This document shows positions 16,925 to 25,033 of a stretch of DNA of 64,000 nt, piece after piece; the stretch's first letter is position 1, and every line of letters begins with the position of its first letter. The position numbers and the translations under genes were made by a program. The notes under the pieces are model-generated. The model did not search any database. It was not told where the DNA came from and saw only the letters and a program-made list of their open reading frames with translations. The stretch comes from Paenibacillus_E sp040812395 (lineage in GTDB: Bacteria > Bacillota > Bacilli > Paenibacillales > NBRC-103111): the NCBI RefSeq assembly GCF_040812395.1, contig NZ_JBFNXH010000004.1, forward strand, positions 186,001-250,000. Reading direction: 5' to 3'.

Positions 16925-16990
16925 GACACATTTACCTCCCTAGCCAGATTGACTTGTCCCTCTTATGTATATGCGTCTATATTAACATAC

Positions 16991-17022
16991 AAAACCCGGA
17001 GACATCAGCGTCTCCGGGTTCC
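16991..17022 (-). terminator. Terminator of ydjO
   Basis: AACCCGGAGAC pairs with GTCTCCGGGTT, followed by TTTTGT on the minus strand, just after the stop at 17030. Confidence 0.8.
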
Positions 17023-17029
17023 TCTTACT

Positions 17030-17257
17030 TTATATTTGCACGCCCTTTTTGAGCGTCTTCTGATCTGCGTTTGTGTTATTCACCAAAGGAAGCATCTTGA
17101 CACTACGAACCATGGTAGACTGACACAGATGACAGGTCGGCACATGTTCGAATGCAAAATTATCCCGCATCCAGCCTTTACAGCCTTCTTTTTCACAAGA
17201 CCATATCGTCACATTTTCTAGAGGCATCTCTTCAAGCGACTTTTTTCTGGAATACAT
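17030..17257 (-). CDS. ydjO: YdjO-like cold-inducible zinc-ribbon protein
   Basis: The 75-residue protein has two CxxC-type pairs (WSCEKEGC and CHLC) around the family signature GWMRDNFAFE, as in B. subtilis YdjO, a cold-inducible protein. Cysteine spacing indicates one zinc ribbon. It follows a cold-shock protein gene on the same strand at 65 bp, with a terminator between, so it may be transcribed partly by read-through or from its own promoter. ATG 17257 has AAAGGAGGT upstream. The biochemical function is unknown; nucleic-acid binding is a guess from the fold. Confidence 0.85.
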   Translation of the reverse strand: MYSRKKSLEEMPLENVTIWSCEKEGCKGWMRDNFAFEHVPTCHLCQSTMVRSVKMLPLVNNTNADQKTLKKGVQI

Positions 17258-17276
17258 GATAAACCTCCTTTAATTG

Positions 17277-17314
17277 AAAAAACTGCCCTTATACTTGTTA
17301 AGGGCAGTTTTTTT
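17277..17314 (-). terminator. Terminator of the cold-shock gene
   Basis: AACTGCCCTT and AAGGGCAGTT around a 9-nt loop, with T-runs on both sides, 9 nt after the stop. Confidence 0.9.
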
Positions 17315-17322
17315 AACTGTTA

Positions 17323-17523
17323 TTACAGTTTTACAACGTTTTCTGCTTGTGGACCACGGTTGCCTTGAACTACGTTGAACTCAACGCGTTGGCCTTCGTC
17401 CAAAGTTTTGAAACCTTCGCCTTGAATTGCGGAGAAATGTACGAATACATCGTTGCCGCCTTCAACTTCGATAAAACCGAAACCTTTTTCTGCGTTAAAC
17501 CATTTAACTGTACCTGTTTGCAT
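17323..17523 (-). CDS. Cold-shock protein (CspA/CspB family)
   Basis: The 66-residue OB-fold protein has both RNA-binding motifs, KGFGFIEVEG (RNP1, about residues 13-22) and DVFVHFSAI (RNP2, about 25-33). Length and sequence are typical of Bacillus CspB/CspD. It acts as an RNA chaperone for translation and cold adaptation. The ATG at 17523 is 8 nt after GGAGG; an in-frame ATG five codons earlier lacks a site. The leader carries a terminator-like hairpin 50 nt upstream of the start (17573-17634), which suggests control at the RNA level. Confidence 0.95.
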   Translation of the reverse strand: MQTGTVKWFNAEKGFGFIEVEGGNDVFVHFSAIQGEGFKTLDEGQRVEFNVVQGNRGPQAENVVKL

Positions 17524-17572
17524 TGAAAATACCTCCAAAAATTTATTAACATGTTTTTTTATTCTTCAACAG

Positions 17573-17634
17573 AAAAAAATTCACACATTACAAAAGGTTC
17601 CATCACACAATATTAACCCTTTGTAATATGTGAA
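17573..17634 (-). promoter_or_regulatory. Terminator-like hairpin in the csp leader region
   Basis: On the minus strand arm 17634-17618 (TTCACATATTACAAAGG) pairs with arm 17597-17580 (one mismatch, one bulge) around a 20-nt loop. TTTTTTT follows. This is intrinsic-terminator architecture, yet it stands upstream of csp with no gene before it. It could be an attenuator or thermosensing leader element, or the end of a small RNA. Confidence 0.55.
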
Positions 17635-17889
17635 TTCAGGTTCTTTGTCGATTGATTTCATCTTACCACATCAATTTTGAAAACGCAAACTTTATCCACG
17701 CTAAAACAAAAAGAAATATTGCCCACCTTTTATCAAGTAAGCGGTTACTGCTTATTCACGCTTTCCACCTGACTTCCTGCCTCCCCAACTTTGGTCTAGG
17801 TTCCCACTTAGTCTCCGGACCGTTTGCCGTCCATTTCCTCAATCGTACAATAGAAACATGAATTACCGCATAGCCTAGGAGGGTTTATT

Positions 17890-20034
17890 TTGTACAACAT
17901 CTTAGTTCAAACAGAGCTGATGCTCTTGTTATTTTTTACGATTATTGCATGGATTGCCGGTGTAAAAGCTTCTCGGTTGCTTTACAGTCGAGACGGTGAA
18001 CGCATGCTTCGCAAATCGCGCAAGCTGCTCTTCTGGTCTTGGTTTCTTGCCTTTCCAGCCGCAGCGATTGGCGGTGTTGCCTTTTGGATGCAGCGTTCAT
18101 TCGATCCGTTATTTTGGCAAGACCGGCTGTACATCCATACACCGCTCGTTGTGGTGCCTATACTAGCCATCTGGTTCGTAGCCGTCCCTAAGCTTTGGAA
18201 GCTGCGGAGAGCACTTAAAAAGGCAGTTTCTCTAGAACCAACTGAGGGGGCTAGCGCTTCAATAGAAACTTCGATATACCAAAGCGCTGCTCAGCCAGGA
18301 CTCGTAATTCCGTTCCAAATGTCTGCATTAGGCGCTCTAACCGCCTTATATTTCGCTTTAGTCCCGCAGATGCCTTTCCAGTGGCTGTCCATTTCGATAC
18401 CGTTAGCCGCGTTCTTGCTGGTCACAGCAGGTCTGTGGTGGAGACACACGCTTCGCCATAACATGGTGGGCAGATCCGATGTCTACACGCCTCCCGCGTT
18501 CTGGAAACGCGCACTCACCACGCTAGGTGTATTAGCTGTGATTGCCGCAGCAGTAGGTTTCCTTTTTAATTTTGCCATGAATAAAAGCTATCTGCCTGCA
18601 GAACTGAATATGGCCAGCGGCGTTACTGACTACGGCAATCAGACAGCTTCAGCTGCTATGCGTGCCAATCATCGCCATGGGGATACCGTCACCAATACGA
18701 CATATTCGTCAGCCAAACTCGTATCTGTAACCGAGTTGACAGGACCGCAGACGGAAACGCCGGATCGCCAGTATACGCTAACGGCTCAAAAACAGACCGC
18801 CAAGCTTAGCTCCGGCAAGGAGGTAGAGGCTTGGACTTACAATGGCCAAATTCCAGGTCCTGAGTTGAGAGTGAAGAAAGGGGAGCTCGTTGAAGTCACC
18901 CTCGTGAACCAAGACATCGAGCAGGGCGTTACCTTACATTGGCACGGACTCGATGTACCGAATGCGGAGGATGGCGTCACAGGGGCCACGCAAAATGCTG
19001 TCATGCCAGGCGAGACGCACACTTATCGCTTCCGCGCTGAACAAGTCGGAACATTCTGGTACCATTCACATCAAGACTCCCAGGAAGCTGTTAGCATGGG
19101 CTTATTCGGATCATTGATTGTGGAACCCCAACAACCGGCGATTCAGACGCAGGAGAAAGATATCACCGTGCTAGCGCATAATTGGAAGAGGGGAGGGCTC
19201 GCCATTGGCGCAACTGACACCGTCGAACGCATGAACATAGCTCCGGGAACACCGGTCCGCATGAGACTCATTAATACCGATGATTGGGTGAAGCAAACGT
19301 ACACGCTAGTCGGCACGCATTTCGAAGTGGCAGCTATTGACGGGACTGATTTAAATAAACCCGATGTGCTTGCAAACACGCACTTGGAGTTAGCCTCAGG
19401 GGGGCGTTACGATATTACTTTCATCATGCCGGAGCACCCCGTATTCCTGAGCGTCGATAGCAGGCGTGATCTGGGGATTTTCATGACCCCTGACGGCAAT
19501 GGGGCCGTCCCTAGTATTCCGGCGACGACGGCGTTTGAACCGCTGCGGTATGGTCGTCCCACTGCTGCTGCCTTTGGAGCAGATAGCCAATTCCCCCGGG
19601 AATTCACGATGATTTTAGATAATAAACTTGGCTTCTATGATGGCCGTTTCAATTATCTCTATACGCTGAACGGCAAGGTTTTCCCGAATACGCCGATGTT
19701 CATGGTGCAGGAAGGCGATTTGGTGAAGACCACCATCGTGAATCGCAGCAATGTGGACCACCCGATGCATCTGCATGGTCAACATGTGCTTGTGCTGTCG
19801 CGGAACGGGGAGCCATCAACTGGCAGCCCCTGGTGGTCGGATACGTTAAATGTGAGCCCCGGCGAAACGTATGAAGTAGCTTTCATAGCGAACAATTCCG
19901 GATTGTGGATGGATCATTGCCATAATCTCACGCATACCACAGCAGGAATGTCCATGCATCTCTTGTATGAAGGCATCACATCGCCTTTCTCTGTAGACAA
20001 CAGCACGCGCAATCATCCGAGTAAGAAAACCTGA
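17890..20034 (+). CDS. Multicopper oxidase with an N-terminal six-helix membrane domain
   Basis: The product has 714 residues. The first 240 form about six membrane helices (e.g. LMLLLFFTIIAWIAGV, LYIHTPLVVVPILAIWFV, LGVLAVIAAAVGFLF). The rest is a laccase-type oxidase with all four copper-ligand motifs: HWHG (about 350), WYHSH (about 389), HPMHLHGQH (about 623) and HCHNLTH (about 675). The domain order suggests an enzyme held on the outer face of the membrane that oxidises phenols or metal ions with O2. The start is TTG 17890 after TAGGAGGG. The gene stands alone, followed by a terminator. The polytopic anchor is larger than in ordinary secreted laccases. Confidence 0.9.
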   Translation: MYNILVQTELMLLLFFTIIAWIAGVKASRLLYSRDGERMLRKSRKLLFWSWFLAFPAAAIGGVAFWMQRSFDPLFWQDRLYIHTPLVVVPILAIWFVAVPKLWKLRRALKKAVSLEPTEGASASIETSIYQSAAQPGLVIPFQMSALGALTALYFALVPQMPFQWLSISIPLAAFLLVTAGLWWRHTLRHNMVGRSDVYTPPAFWKRALTTLGVLAVIAAAVGFLFNFAMNKSYLPAELNMASGVTDYGNQTASAAMRANHRHGDTVTNTTYSSAKLVSVTELTGPQTETPDRQYTLTAQKQTAKLSSGKEVEAWTYNGQIPGPELRVKKGELVEVTLVNQDIEQGVTLHWHGLDVPNAEDGVTGATQNAVMPGETHTYRFRAEQVGTFWYHSHQDSQEAVSMGLFGSLIVEPQQPAIQTQEKDITVLAHNWKRGGLAIGATDTVERMNIAPGTPVRMRLINTDDWVKQTYTLVGTHFEVAAIDGTDLNKPDVLANTHLELASGGRYDITFIMPEHPVFLSVDSRRDLGIFMTPDGNGAVPSIPATTAFEPLRYGRPTAAAFGADSQFPREFTMILDNKLGFYDGRFNYLYTLNGKVFPNTPMFMVQEGDLVKTTIVNRSNVDHPMHLHGQHVLVLSRNGEPSTGSPWWSDTLNVSPGETYEVAFIANNSGLWMDHCHNLTHTTAGMSMHLLYEGITSPFSVDNSTRNHPSKKT

Positions 20035-20145
20035 CATCATATTGACAATTGTTTTCTTTCCGCTTACGCTAGAGCTAACTAAATACCAACTTTCGTATAA
20101 CCTTAATAATTGGATTAAGGGTCTCTACTTAGAAACCGTAAATTT

Positions 20146-20197
20146 CTAGCTACGAAAAATGTGCGTCTCAAGCATATTTTTCATAGCTAGTTTTTTT
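20146..20197 (+). terminator. Terminator of the multicopper oxidase gene
   Basis: CTAGCTA.GAAAAAT and ATTTTTC.TAGCTAG, followed by TTTTTTT. Confidence 0.85.
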
Positions 20198-20247
20198 ATG
20201 TCTTGAGAACCATACAAATAAGGATAAGGAAATAGGAGGTTCGTACG

Positions 20248-21582
20248 ATGGCAAATCTGTTAATTAAACATGCGGAAATCATCACGATGAACGGCGACGG
20301 CGACATCTTTACAGGCGATATCTTTATTGAGAATGATCGGATTTCGGCGATCGGCCCTGATCTGAATCCCCCGCAAGTCGACAAAACCATCGATGCGAGG
20401 AATCGTACGATCATCCCTGGCTTCGTTCAAACCCATATTCATCTATGCCAGACATTGTTTCGAGGGAAAGGTGACGATCTGGAACTGCTGGATTGGCTAA
20501 AAAAGAGGATATGGCCGCTCGAAGCTTCCCACGATGAGGAATCCATCTACTACTCGGCCATGCTCGGGATCGGCGAACTTATTCAAAGCGGCACAACAAC
20601 GATTGTCGATATGGAAACCGTACATCATACCGACCATGCTTTTCAAGCGATTGCCGAAAGCGGCATCCGCGCACTGTCCGGCAAGGTCATGATGGATAAA
20701 GGCGACGAGGTCCCGTTCCCCCTGCAGGAGAAAACTTCTGAGTCGCTTCAACAAAGCGTTGATTTGCTGGAAAAATGGAACGGACACGACGACGGCCGCA
20801 TCCGCTATGCGTTTTCTCCGCGGTTCGTCATTTCCTGTACGGAAGAGCTTCTGCGCGAAGTCCGCAGCTTATCGGAACAGTATAAGGTGAACGTGCATAC
20901 GCACGCGTCCGAGAACCTCGGTGAAATCGAAATTGTGCAGGCCGAGACCGGCATGCGCAATGTCGTCTACCTCGATCATCTCGGTTTGGCCAATGAGCGT
21001 CTCATTCTCGCCCACTGCATCTGGCTCGATGAGGAAGAGAAACGAATCATTCATGATCGTGGCGTTCATGTCAGCCACTGCCCAGGCTCGAACTTGAAGC
21101 TGGCTTCGGGTATCGCAGAGACGCCCGAGATGCTGAAGCTTGATATCTCCGTCAGCTTAGGCGCTGATGGCGCGCCTTGCAACAACAATCTCGATATGTT
21201 CAACGAGATGCGTTTAGCCACTCTGATCCAAAAACCGGTCCACGGCCCTACGGCGATGGACGCGAGAACGGTGTTCCGCATGGCGACCATTGGTGGCGCT
21301 AAGGCGGTCGGCATGGAGAAGGAGATCGGCAGCCTCGAAGTTGGCAAGAAAGCCGATCTCGCGATTCTCGATCTGAACAACTTCCACGTCTATCCGTCCT
21401 TCGACGTCGATCCCATCTCCCGCATCGTCTACTCCGCCACCCGCGCCGATGTAGAAACGACGATCATTAACGGTAAGATCGTCATGGAGAACCGGATCAT
21501 GCGGACGGTGGATAAAGACATCGTCCTGCCGGAAGCGAACCGCTCGATCCAGCGTTTGCTCAAGCGGGCGAACCTGCGCTAG
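20248..21582 (+). CDS. Amidohydrolase, probable 5'-deoxyadenosine / S-adenosylhomocysteine deaminase type
   Basis: The 444-residue enzyme belongs to the TRZ/ATZ-SsnA-MtaD group of metal-dependent deaminases. Metal ligands are HIHLCQ (HxH, about residue 67), HTHASEN (about 215), HC in LILAHCIW (about 253) and D of GADGAPCNNNLDMF (about 309). The composite beta-sandwich closes with IGSLEVGKKADLAILDL. These enzymes remove the amino group of adenosine-type nucleosides such as SAH, methylthioadenosine or 5'-deoxyadenosine, so a SAM-salvage role is likely. The exact substrate is uncertain. ATG 20248 has AGGAGG at 9 nt. No riboswitch is visible in the 213-bp leader. Confidence 0.85.
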   Translation: MANLLIKHAEIITMNGDGDIFTGDIFIENDRISAIGPDLNPPQVDKTIDARNRTIIPGFVQTHIHLCQTLFRGKGDDLELLDWLKKRIWPLEASHDEESIYYSAMLGIGELIQSGTTTIVDMETVHHTDHAFQAIAESGIRALSGKVMMDKGDEVPFPLQEKTSESLQQSVDLLEKWNGHDDGRIRYAFSPRFVISCTEELLREVRSLSEQYKVNVHTHASENLGEIEIVQAETGMRNVVYLDHLGLANERLILAHCIWLDEEEKRIIHDRGVHVSHCPGSNLKLASGIAETPEMLKLDISVSLGADGAPCNNNLDMFNEMRLATLIQKPVHGPTAMDARTVFRMATIGGAKAVGMEKEIGSLEVGKKADLAILDLNNFHVYPSFDVDPISRIVYSATRADVETTIINGKIVMENRIMRTVDKDIVLPEANRSIQRLLKRANLR

Positions 21583-21983
21583 CCACGCACCTTCAGCGGG
21601 GCGCTGGGAGGGTGTGGAAGGACTGGTGGGGCGCCTAACGCGGATAGGAGGGACGGGACTGTGACTGGAGTGTGACGCCCATCAGTTGCATGTTGCACGT
21701 TGCATGTTGTGCCATCCCGTCTTTCCACGTTGGGACTAAATTTACATTTGTTGCTGTATCGTCTTTACGTGGCGCTACTGCATGCCACGTCTTGCGCTGC
21801 TTTACTGAGAGGAAGACCTCAAGAGGCTTTTATATTTGAATAATCGCTTCCTGTTATATGTACAATTCATAGTGTACATGTCCATAATCGGAAGCTTCAG
21901 TAGTTGGAGAAACTACAGTTGATGCATGAACTTAATAGGGAGGGATATTCCGCCAAACAGGGAAGCTGATCGGCGGAAACTGA

Positions 21984-22127
21984 ATAGATAGCGACTGAAT
22001 CGGCAGTGGTGGTGACTAGATAGATAAATTAGATAGATAGAATAGATAGATGGGTAGGTAGATGGGTTCGGAGATAGGGAGATAGAATAGATAGATAAAT
22101 AGAATAGATAGCGACTAGATAGTCAGT
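21984..22127. repeat. Degenerate GATA microsatellite
   Basis: About 140 bp rich in GATA and GAATAGATA words (for example GATAGATAGAATAGATAGAT near 22035-22055), with substitutions such as GGTAGGTAGATGGG. Low-complexity tetranucleotide tract in the 2-kb gap between two converging genes. The stretch 21583-21983 before it shows no gene or other structure that could be identified. Confidence 0.75.
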
Positions 22128-22377
22128 AACTGTCTAAGATCAATGAACAGCATTTGAAAGGTAACAACGTGCTGAGCTGGTTAGACTTGTCTGAATTGGG
22201 TTTGTAGATGTCTCAGGAAAAGACAAATTAGAATATACAAGATTGCACGTATACTTCCTCTCGCTCACTCTCACTACACCCACGCACGGAGACTTAAACA
22301 GGCTATACAAATCATGAAGAAAATGCCTTGATCGGAAACTCACTAGAGAAAGAACCCCCTCAGATCGCACTACTTCG

Positions 22378-23565
22378 CCTGTAGCGGTCGTTTGGGCCCT
22401 TTCAGCCTCCAGGTTTCACACTCGAGGCTGGGTTGGGTAGCTGTAACGCCCTTTTCGGGCTTTACAGCAAGCATTCTCTTCGCTACTTTACCTGTAGCGG
22501 TCGGTTTGGACCTTTCAGCCTCCAGGTTTCACGCTGGAGGCTGGGTTGGGTAGTTGTAACGCCCTTTTCGGGCCTTACAGCAAGCATTCTCTTCGCTACT
22601 TCGCCTGTAGCGGTCGTTTGGGCCCTTTCAGCCACCGGGTTTCACTCTGGAGGCTGGGTTGGGTTGCTGTAACGCCCTCTTCGGGCTTTACAGCAAGCAT
22701 TCTGTTCGCTACTTTACCTGTAGCGGTCGGTTTGGCCCTTTCAGCCTCCAGTTTCACACTGGAGGCTGGGTTGGGTTGCTGTAACGCCCTTTTCGGGCTT
22801 TACAGCAAGCATTCTCTTCGCTACTTTACCTGTAGCGGTCGGTTTGGACCTTTCAGCCACCGGGTTTCACTCTGGAGGCTGGGTTTGGGTAGCTGTAACG
22901 CCCTTTTCGGGCTTTACAGCAAGCATTTTCTTCGCTACTTTACCTGTAGCGGTCGTTTGGGACCTTTCAGCCACCGGGTTTCACACTGGAGGCTGGGTTG
23001 GGTTGCTGTAACGCCCTTTTCGGGCCTTACAGCAAGCATTCTCTCCGCTACTTTACCTGTAGCGGTCGTTTGGGACCTTTCAGCCTCCAGGTTTCACACT
23101 GGAGGCTGGGTTCGGTAGCTGTAACGCCCTTTTCGGGCTTTACAGCAGGCATTCTCTTCGCTACTTTACCTGTAGCGGCCGGTTTGGACCTTTCAGCCAC
23201 CAGTTTCACACTGGAGGCTGGGTTGGGCGGCTGTAACGCCCTTTTCGGGCCTTACAGCAAGCATTTCCTTCGCTACTTTACCTGTAGCGGTCGGTTTGGA
23301 CCTTTCAGCCTCCAGGTTTCACTCTGAAGGCTGGGCTGGGTTGGCTTGCTGTAACGCCCTTTTCGGGCTTTACAGCAAGCATTCTCTTCGCTACTTTACC
23401 TGTAGCGGCCATTTTGGCCCTTCCAGCCACCAGTTTCACACTGGAGGCTGGGTTGGGCGGCTGTAACGCCCTTTTCGGGCTTTACAGCAAGCATTCCCTT
23501 CGCTACTTTACCTGTAGCGGCCGTTCGGGAACTTTCCTTCGCTACTTCGCCTGTAGCAGCCAGCT
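22378..23565. repeat. Tandem array of about ten 113-bp units, each with three hairpins
   Basis: The word CCTGTAGCGG recurs at 22378, 22491, 22604, 22717, 22829, 22943, 23056, 23169, 23281, 23399 and 23511, with a last degenerate copy at 23550. Spacing is 112-114 bp except for one 118. Every unit holds hairpin A CGCTAC-7 nt-GTAGCG spanning the unit joint, hairpin B CAGCCTCCAG-8 nt-CTGGAGGCTG, and hairpin C GCTGTAA.GCCC-5 nt-GGGC..TTACAGC. Since 113 is not a multiple of 3, no frame persists between units. The array ends directly at the stop codon of the SDR gene. Confidence 0.95.
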
Positions 23566-24345
23566 TTACAACCCCTGCTCAAGCACCTTGCGCGTGATGT
23601 TGGTAACCATGTGCCTCGGGAATATGCGAGGAGCTTGAATCAGCAGCCAGTTTTGGAAACCGGGCACGACGTAGGCTTTTTTTCGCATCAACGCCTTGTA
23701 GCCGATCATAGCTACTTGCTCTGGATTCATGAGAGCGTCCGTTTTTGCGACTTTTTGACGGTCCATATTCGCGCTGCGGAAAAATTCAGTACCCGTCGCC
23801 CCGGGGCACAAGGCTGTCACGCTAACGCCTGTTCCTTTTAACTCATTGTTTGCCGCCTCGCTTAGATATAGTACAAAAGCCTTCGAAGCCGAGTAGTTTG
23901 CGCTTAGAGGGCACGGATAAAAGGAGGTTGTCGAACCGACATTAAGGATCTTCCCGTTTTTCCGCTTTACCATATCCGGCAGGAATAGCATCATAAGGTG
24001 GGACAGCGAGTTCACATTTAACTGGATAAGCGCTAATTCTGATTTGACATCCTGTTCATGAAGCGCCCCAAACGACCCTATGCCTGCGTTATTGATAAGA
24101 ACATCTACATCAATGGATCTATTCTTCAACTCGCGATATAGCCGCTCTGGTCCCGAGCTTTGAGCCAAGTCAACGGGGATTATCAGCGTTTCTGCGCGGT
24201 ACTGTTTTTCCAAATCCCGCGATAGCTCAATCAGCTTTTCTTCATTCCGTGACGCCAGAACAACACGATAATTTTCTTTAGCGAAAATCCTCGCAAACTC
24301 TCTGCCAATGCCGCTTGATGCGCCTGTAATTAGAACCGTCTTCAT
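23566..24345 (-). CDS. Short-chain dehydrogenase/reductase
   Basis: The 259-residue classical SDR has the NAD(P)-binding TGASSGIG (residues 7-14), NNAG (about 89), a catalytic serine in VGSTTS (about 140) and YSASK (about 154-158). The C-terminal extension with FQNWLLIQAPRIFPRHMV resembles the YqjQ/DltE-type subgroup, which often reduces small lipophilic carbonyls. Substrate unknown. ATG 24345 has TAGGAGG upstream. An ArsR-type regulator gene precedes it by 88 bp on the same strand, with similar AT-rich inverted repeats before both. The 113-bp hairpin array ends at its stop codon. Confidence 0.88.
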   Translation of the reverse strand: MKTVLITGASSGIGREFARIFAKENYRVVLASRNEEKLIELSRDLEKQYRAETLIIPVDLAQSSGPERLYRELKNRSIDVDVLINNAGIGSFGALHEQDVKSELALIQLNVNSLSHLMMLFLPDMVKRKNGKILNVGSTTSFYPCPLSANYSASKAFVLYLSEAANNELKGTGVSVTALCPGATGTEFFRSANMDRQKVAKTDALMNPEQVAMIGYKALMRKKAYVVPGFQNWLLIQAPRIFPRHMVTNITRKVLEQGL

Positions 24346-24375
24346 GAAATAAAAACCTCCTACAAGTTTATATTT

Positions 24376-24407
24376 AAATAATTAATCACTCAAACAATTA
24401 ATTATTT
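24376..24407. promoter_or_regulatory. Inverted repeat upstream of the SDR gene, candidate ArsR operator
   Basis: AAATAATTAAT and ATTAATTATTT are perfect 11-bp arms around 10 nt, 31 bp upstream of the SDR start. TTAGTTATTTAA just beyond is shared with the region before the ArsR gene. Confidence 0.55.
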
Positions 24408-24433
24408 AGTTATTTAAATCAATAAAAGAAGGC

Positions 24434-24784
24434 TTATTCAGCCTCATTTGCACTTTTCCATGCCATAATTTGTTCTGTCGTTTCTATAAAAGCTTTCAGC
24501 TGCAATACCGGCGCTTCAATGTCCAAGCTATAAAATATTTCCGTAGCTACTTTATTCGATGAAATCAAGCCCGCTTGCCGTAAAATCTTCAAATGGTGCG
24601 AAATCGCCGATCTGGACATGGGGGATCGTTCTACAATTTGGGCAACGTTCAGCGTATCGTGTTTCGTCAGCATCATAATAATATCGTGACGGACCGGATC
24701 GGCCAAGGCGAGAAATATTTCGCTGCATTCTCTCAATTGTTGGTGAACTTTAACCTCAAGCTGGGTCGTATCCTTGCTTGCCAT
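24434..24784 (-). CDS. ArsR family winged-helix regulator
   Basis: The 116-residue protein has FLALADPVRHDIIMML, TLNVAQIVERS and the recognition helix SRSAISHHLKILRQAGLI (about residues 50-70). The wing is EIFYSL. The usual metal-binding ELCVCDL motif is absent, so it belongs to the non-metal-sensing ArsR-type repressors. ATG 24784 lies 9 nt after GGAG; a longer in-frame start has no site. Upstream is a palindrome AACTAA-ATAA-TTAGTT, and a related inverted repeat lies before the downstream SDR gene. Autoregulation and SDR control are likely. Confidence 0.85.
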   Translation of the reverse strand: MASKDTTQLEVKVHQQLRECSEIFLALADPVRHDIIMMLTKHDTLNVAQIVERSPMSRSAISHHLKILRQAGLISSNKVATEIFYSLDIEAPVLQLKAFIETTEQIMAWKSANEAE

Positions 24785-24832
24785 CACTATCGTCTCCAAA
24801 TCATCATGCAATCTCACGCAAATATTTGAAAC

Positions 24833-24857
24833 AACTAAATAATTAGTTATTTAATTA
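24833..24857. promoter_or_regulatory. Palindrome upstream of the ArsR gene
   Basis: AACTAA-ATAA-TTAGTT (24833-24848) followed by ATTTAATTA. It shares TTAGTTATTTAA with the region before the SDR gene. Position suits autorepression. Confidence 0.5.
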
Positions 24858-25033
24858 CAATATAAGGCGTTTGTTTGTAAAAGTCAATCCGTACAAGACC
24901 TCCGTGCATAAGCGCTCGAGTCGAGGTTCCTATTCATGCGTGGCGACCTCCTTGTAATCAGATGACTTACAGCTCCCTATTAAGTAATAAAGATTATCAG
25001 CGCCAAATGAGTTTGCACGCCGTTGCAGACCGT

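Noticed and set aside
20035..20247. Purine-type riboswitch before the amidohydrolase
   Set aside because: Only the previous gene's terminator and a short CCTTAA/TTAAGG hairpin are present.
22378..23565. CRISPR array
   Set aside because: The whole 113-bp unit is repeated with no unique spacers, and no cas genes are in the window.
22433..23638. Long reading frames over the 113-bp array (peptides with CNALFGLYSKHSLRYF)
   Set aside because: They exist only because the repeat recurs; 113 bp is not a multiple of 3, the frames shift between units, no ribosome sites precede them, and hairpins rather than codons are conserved.
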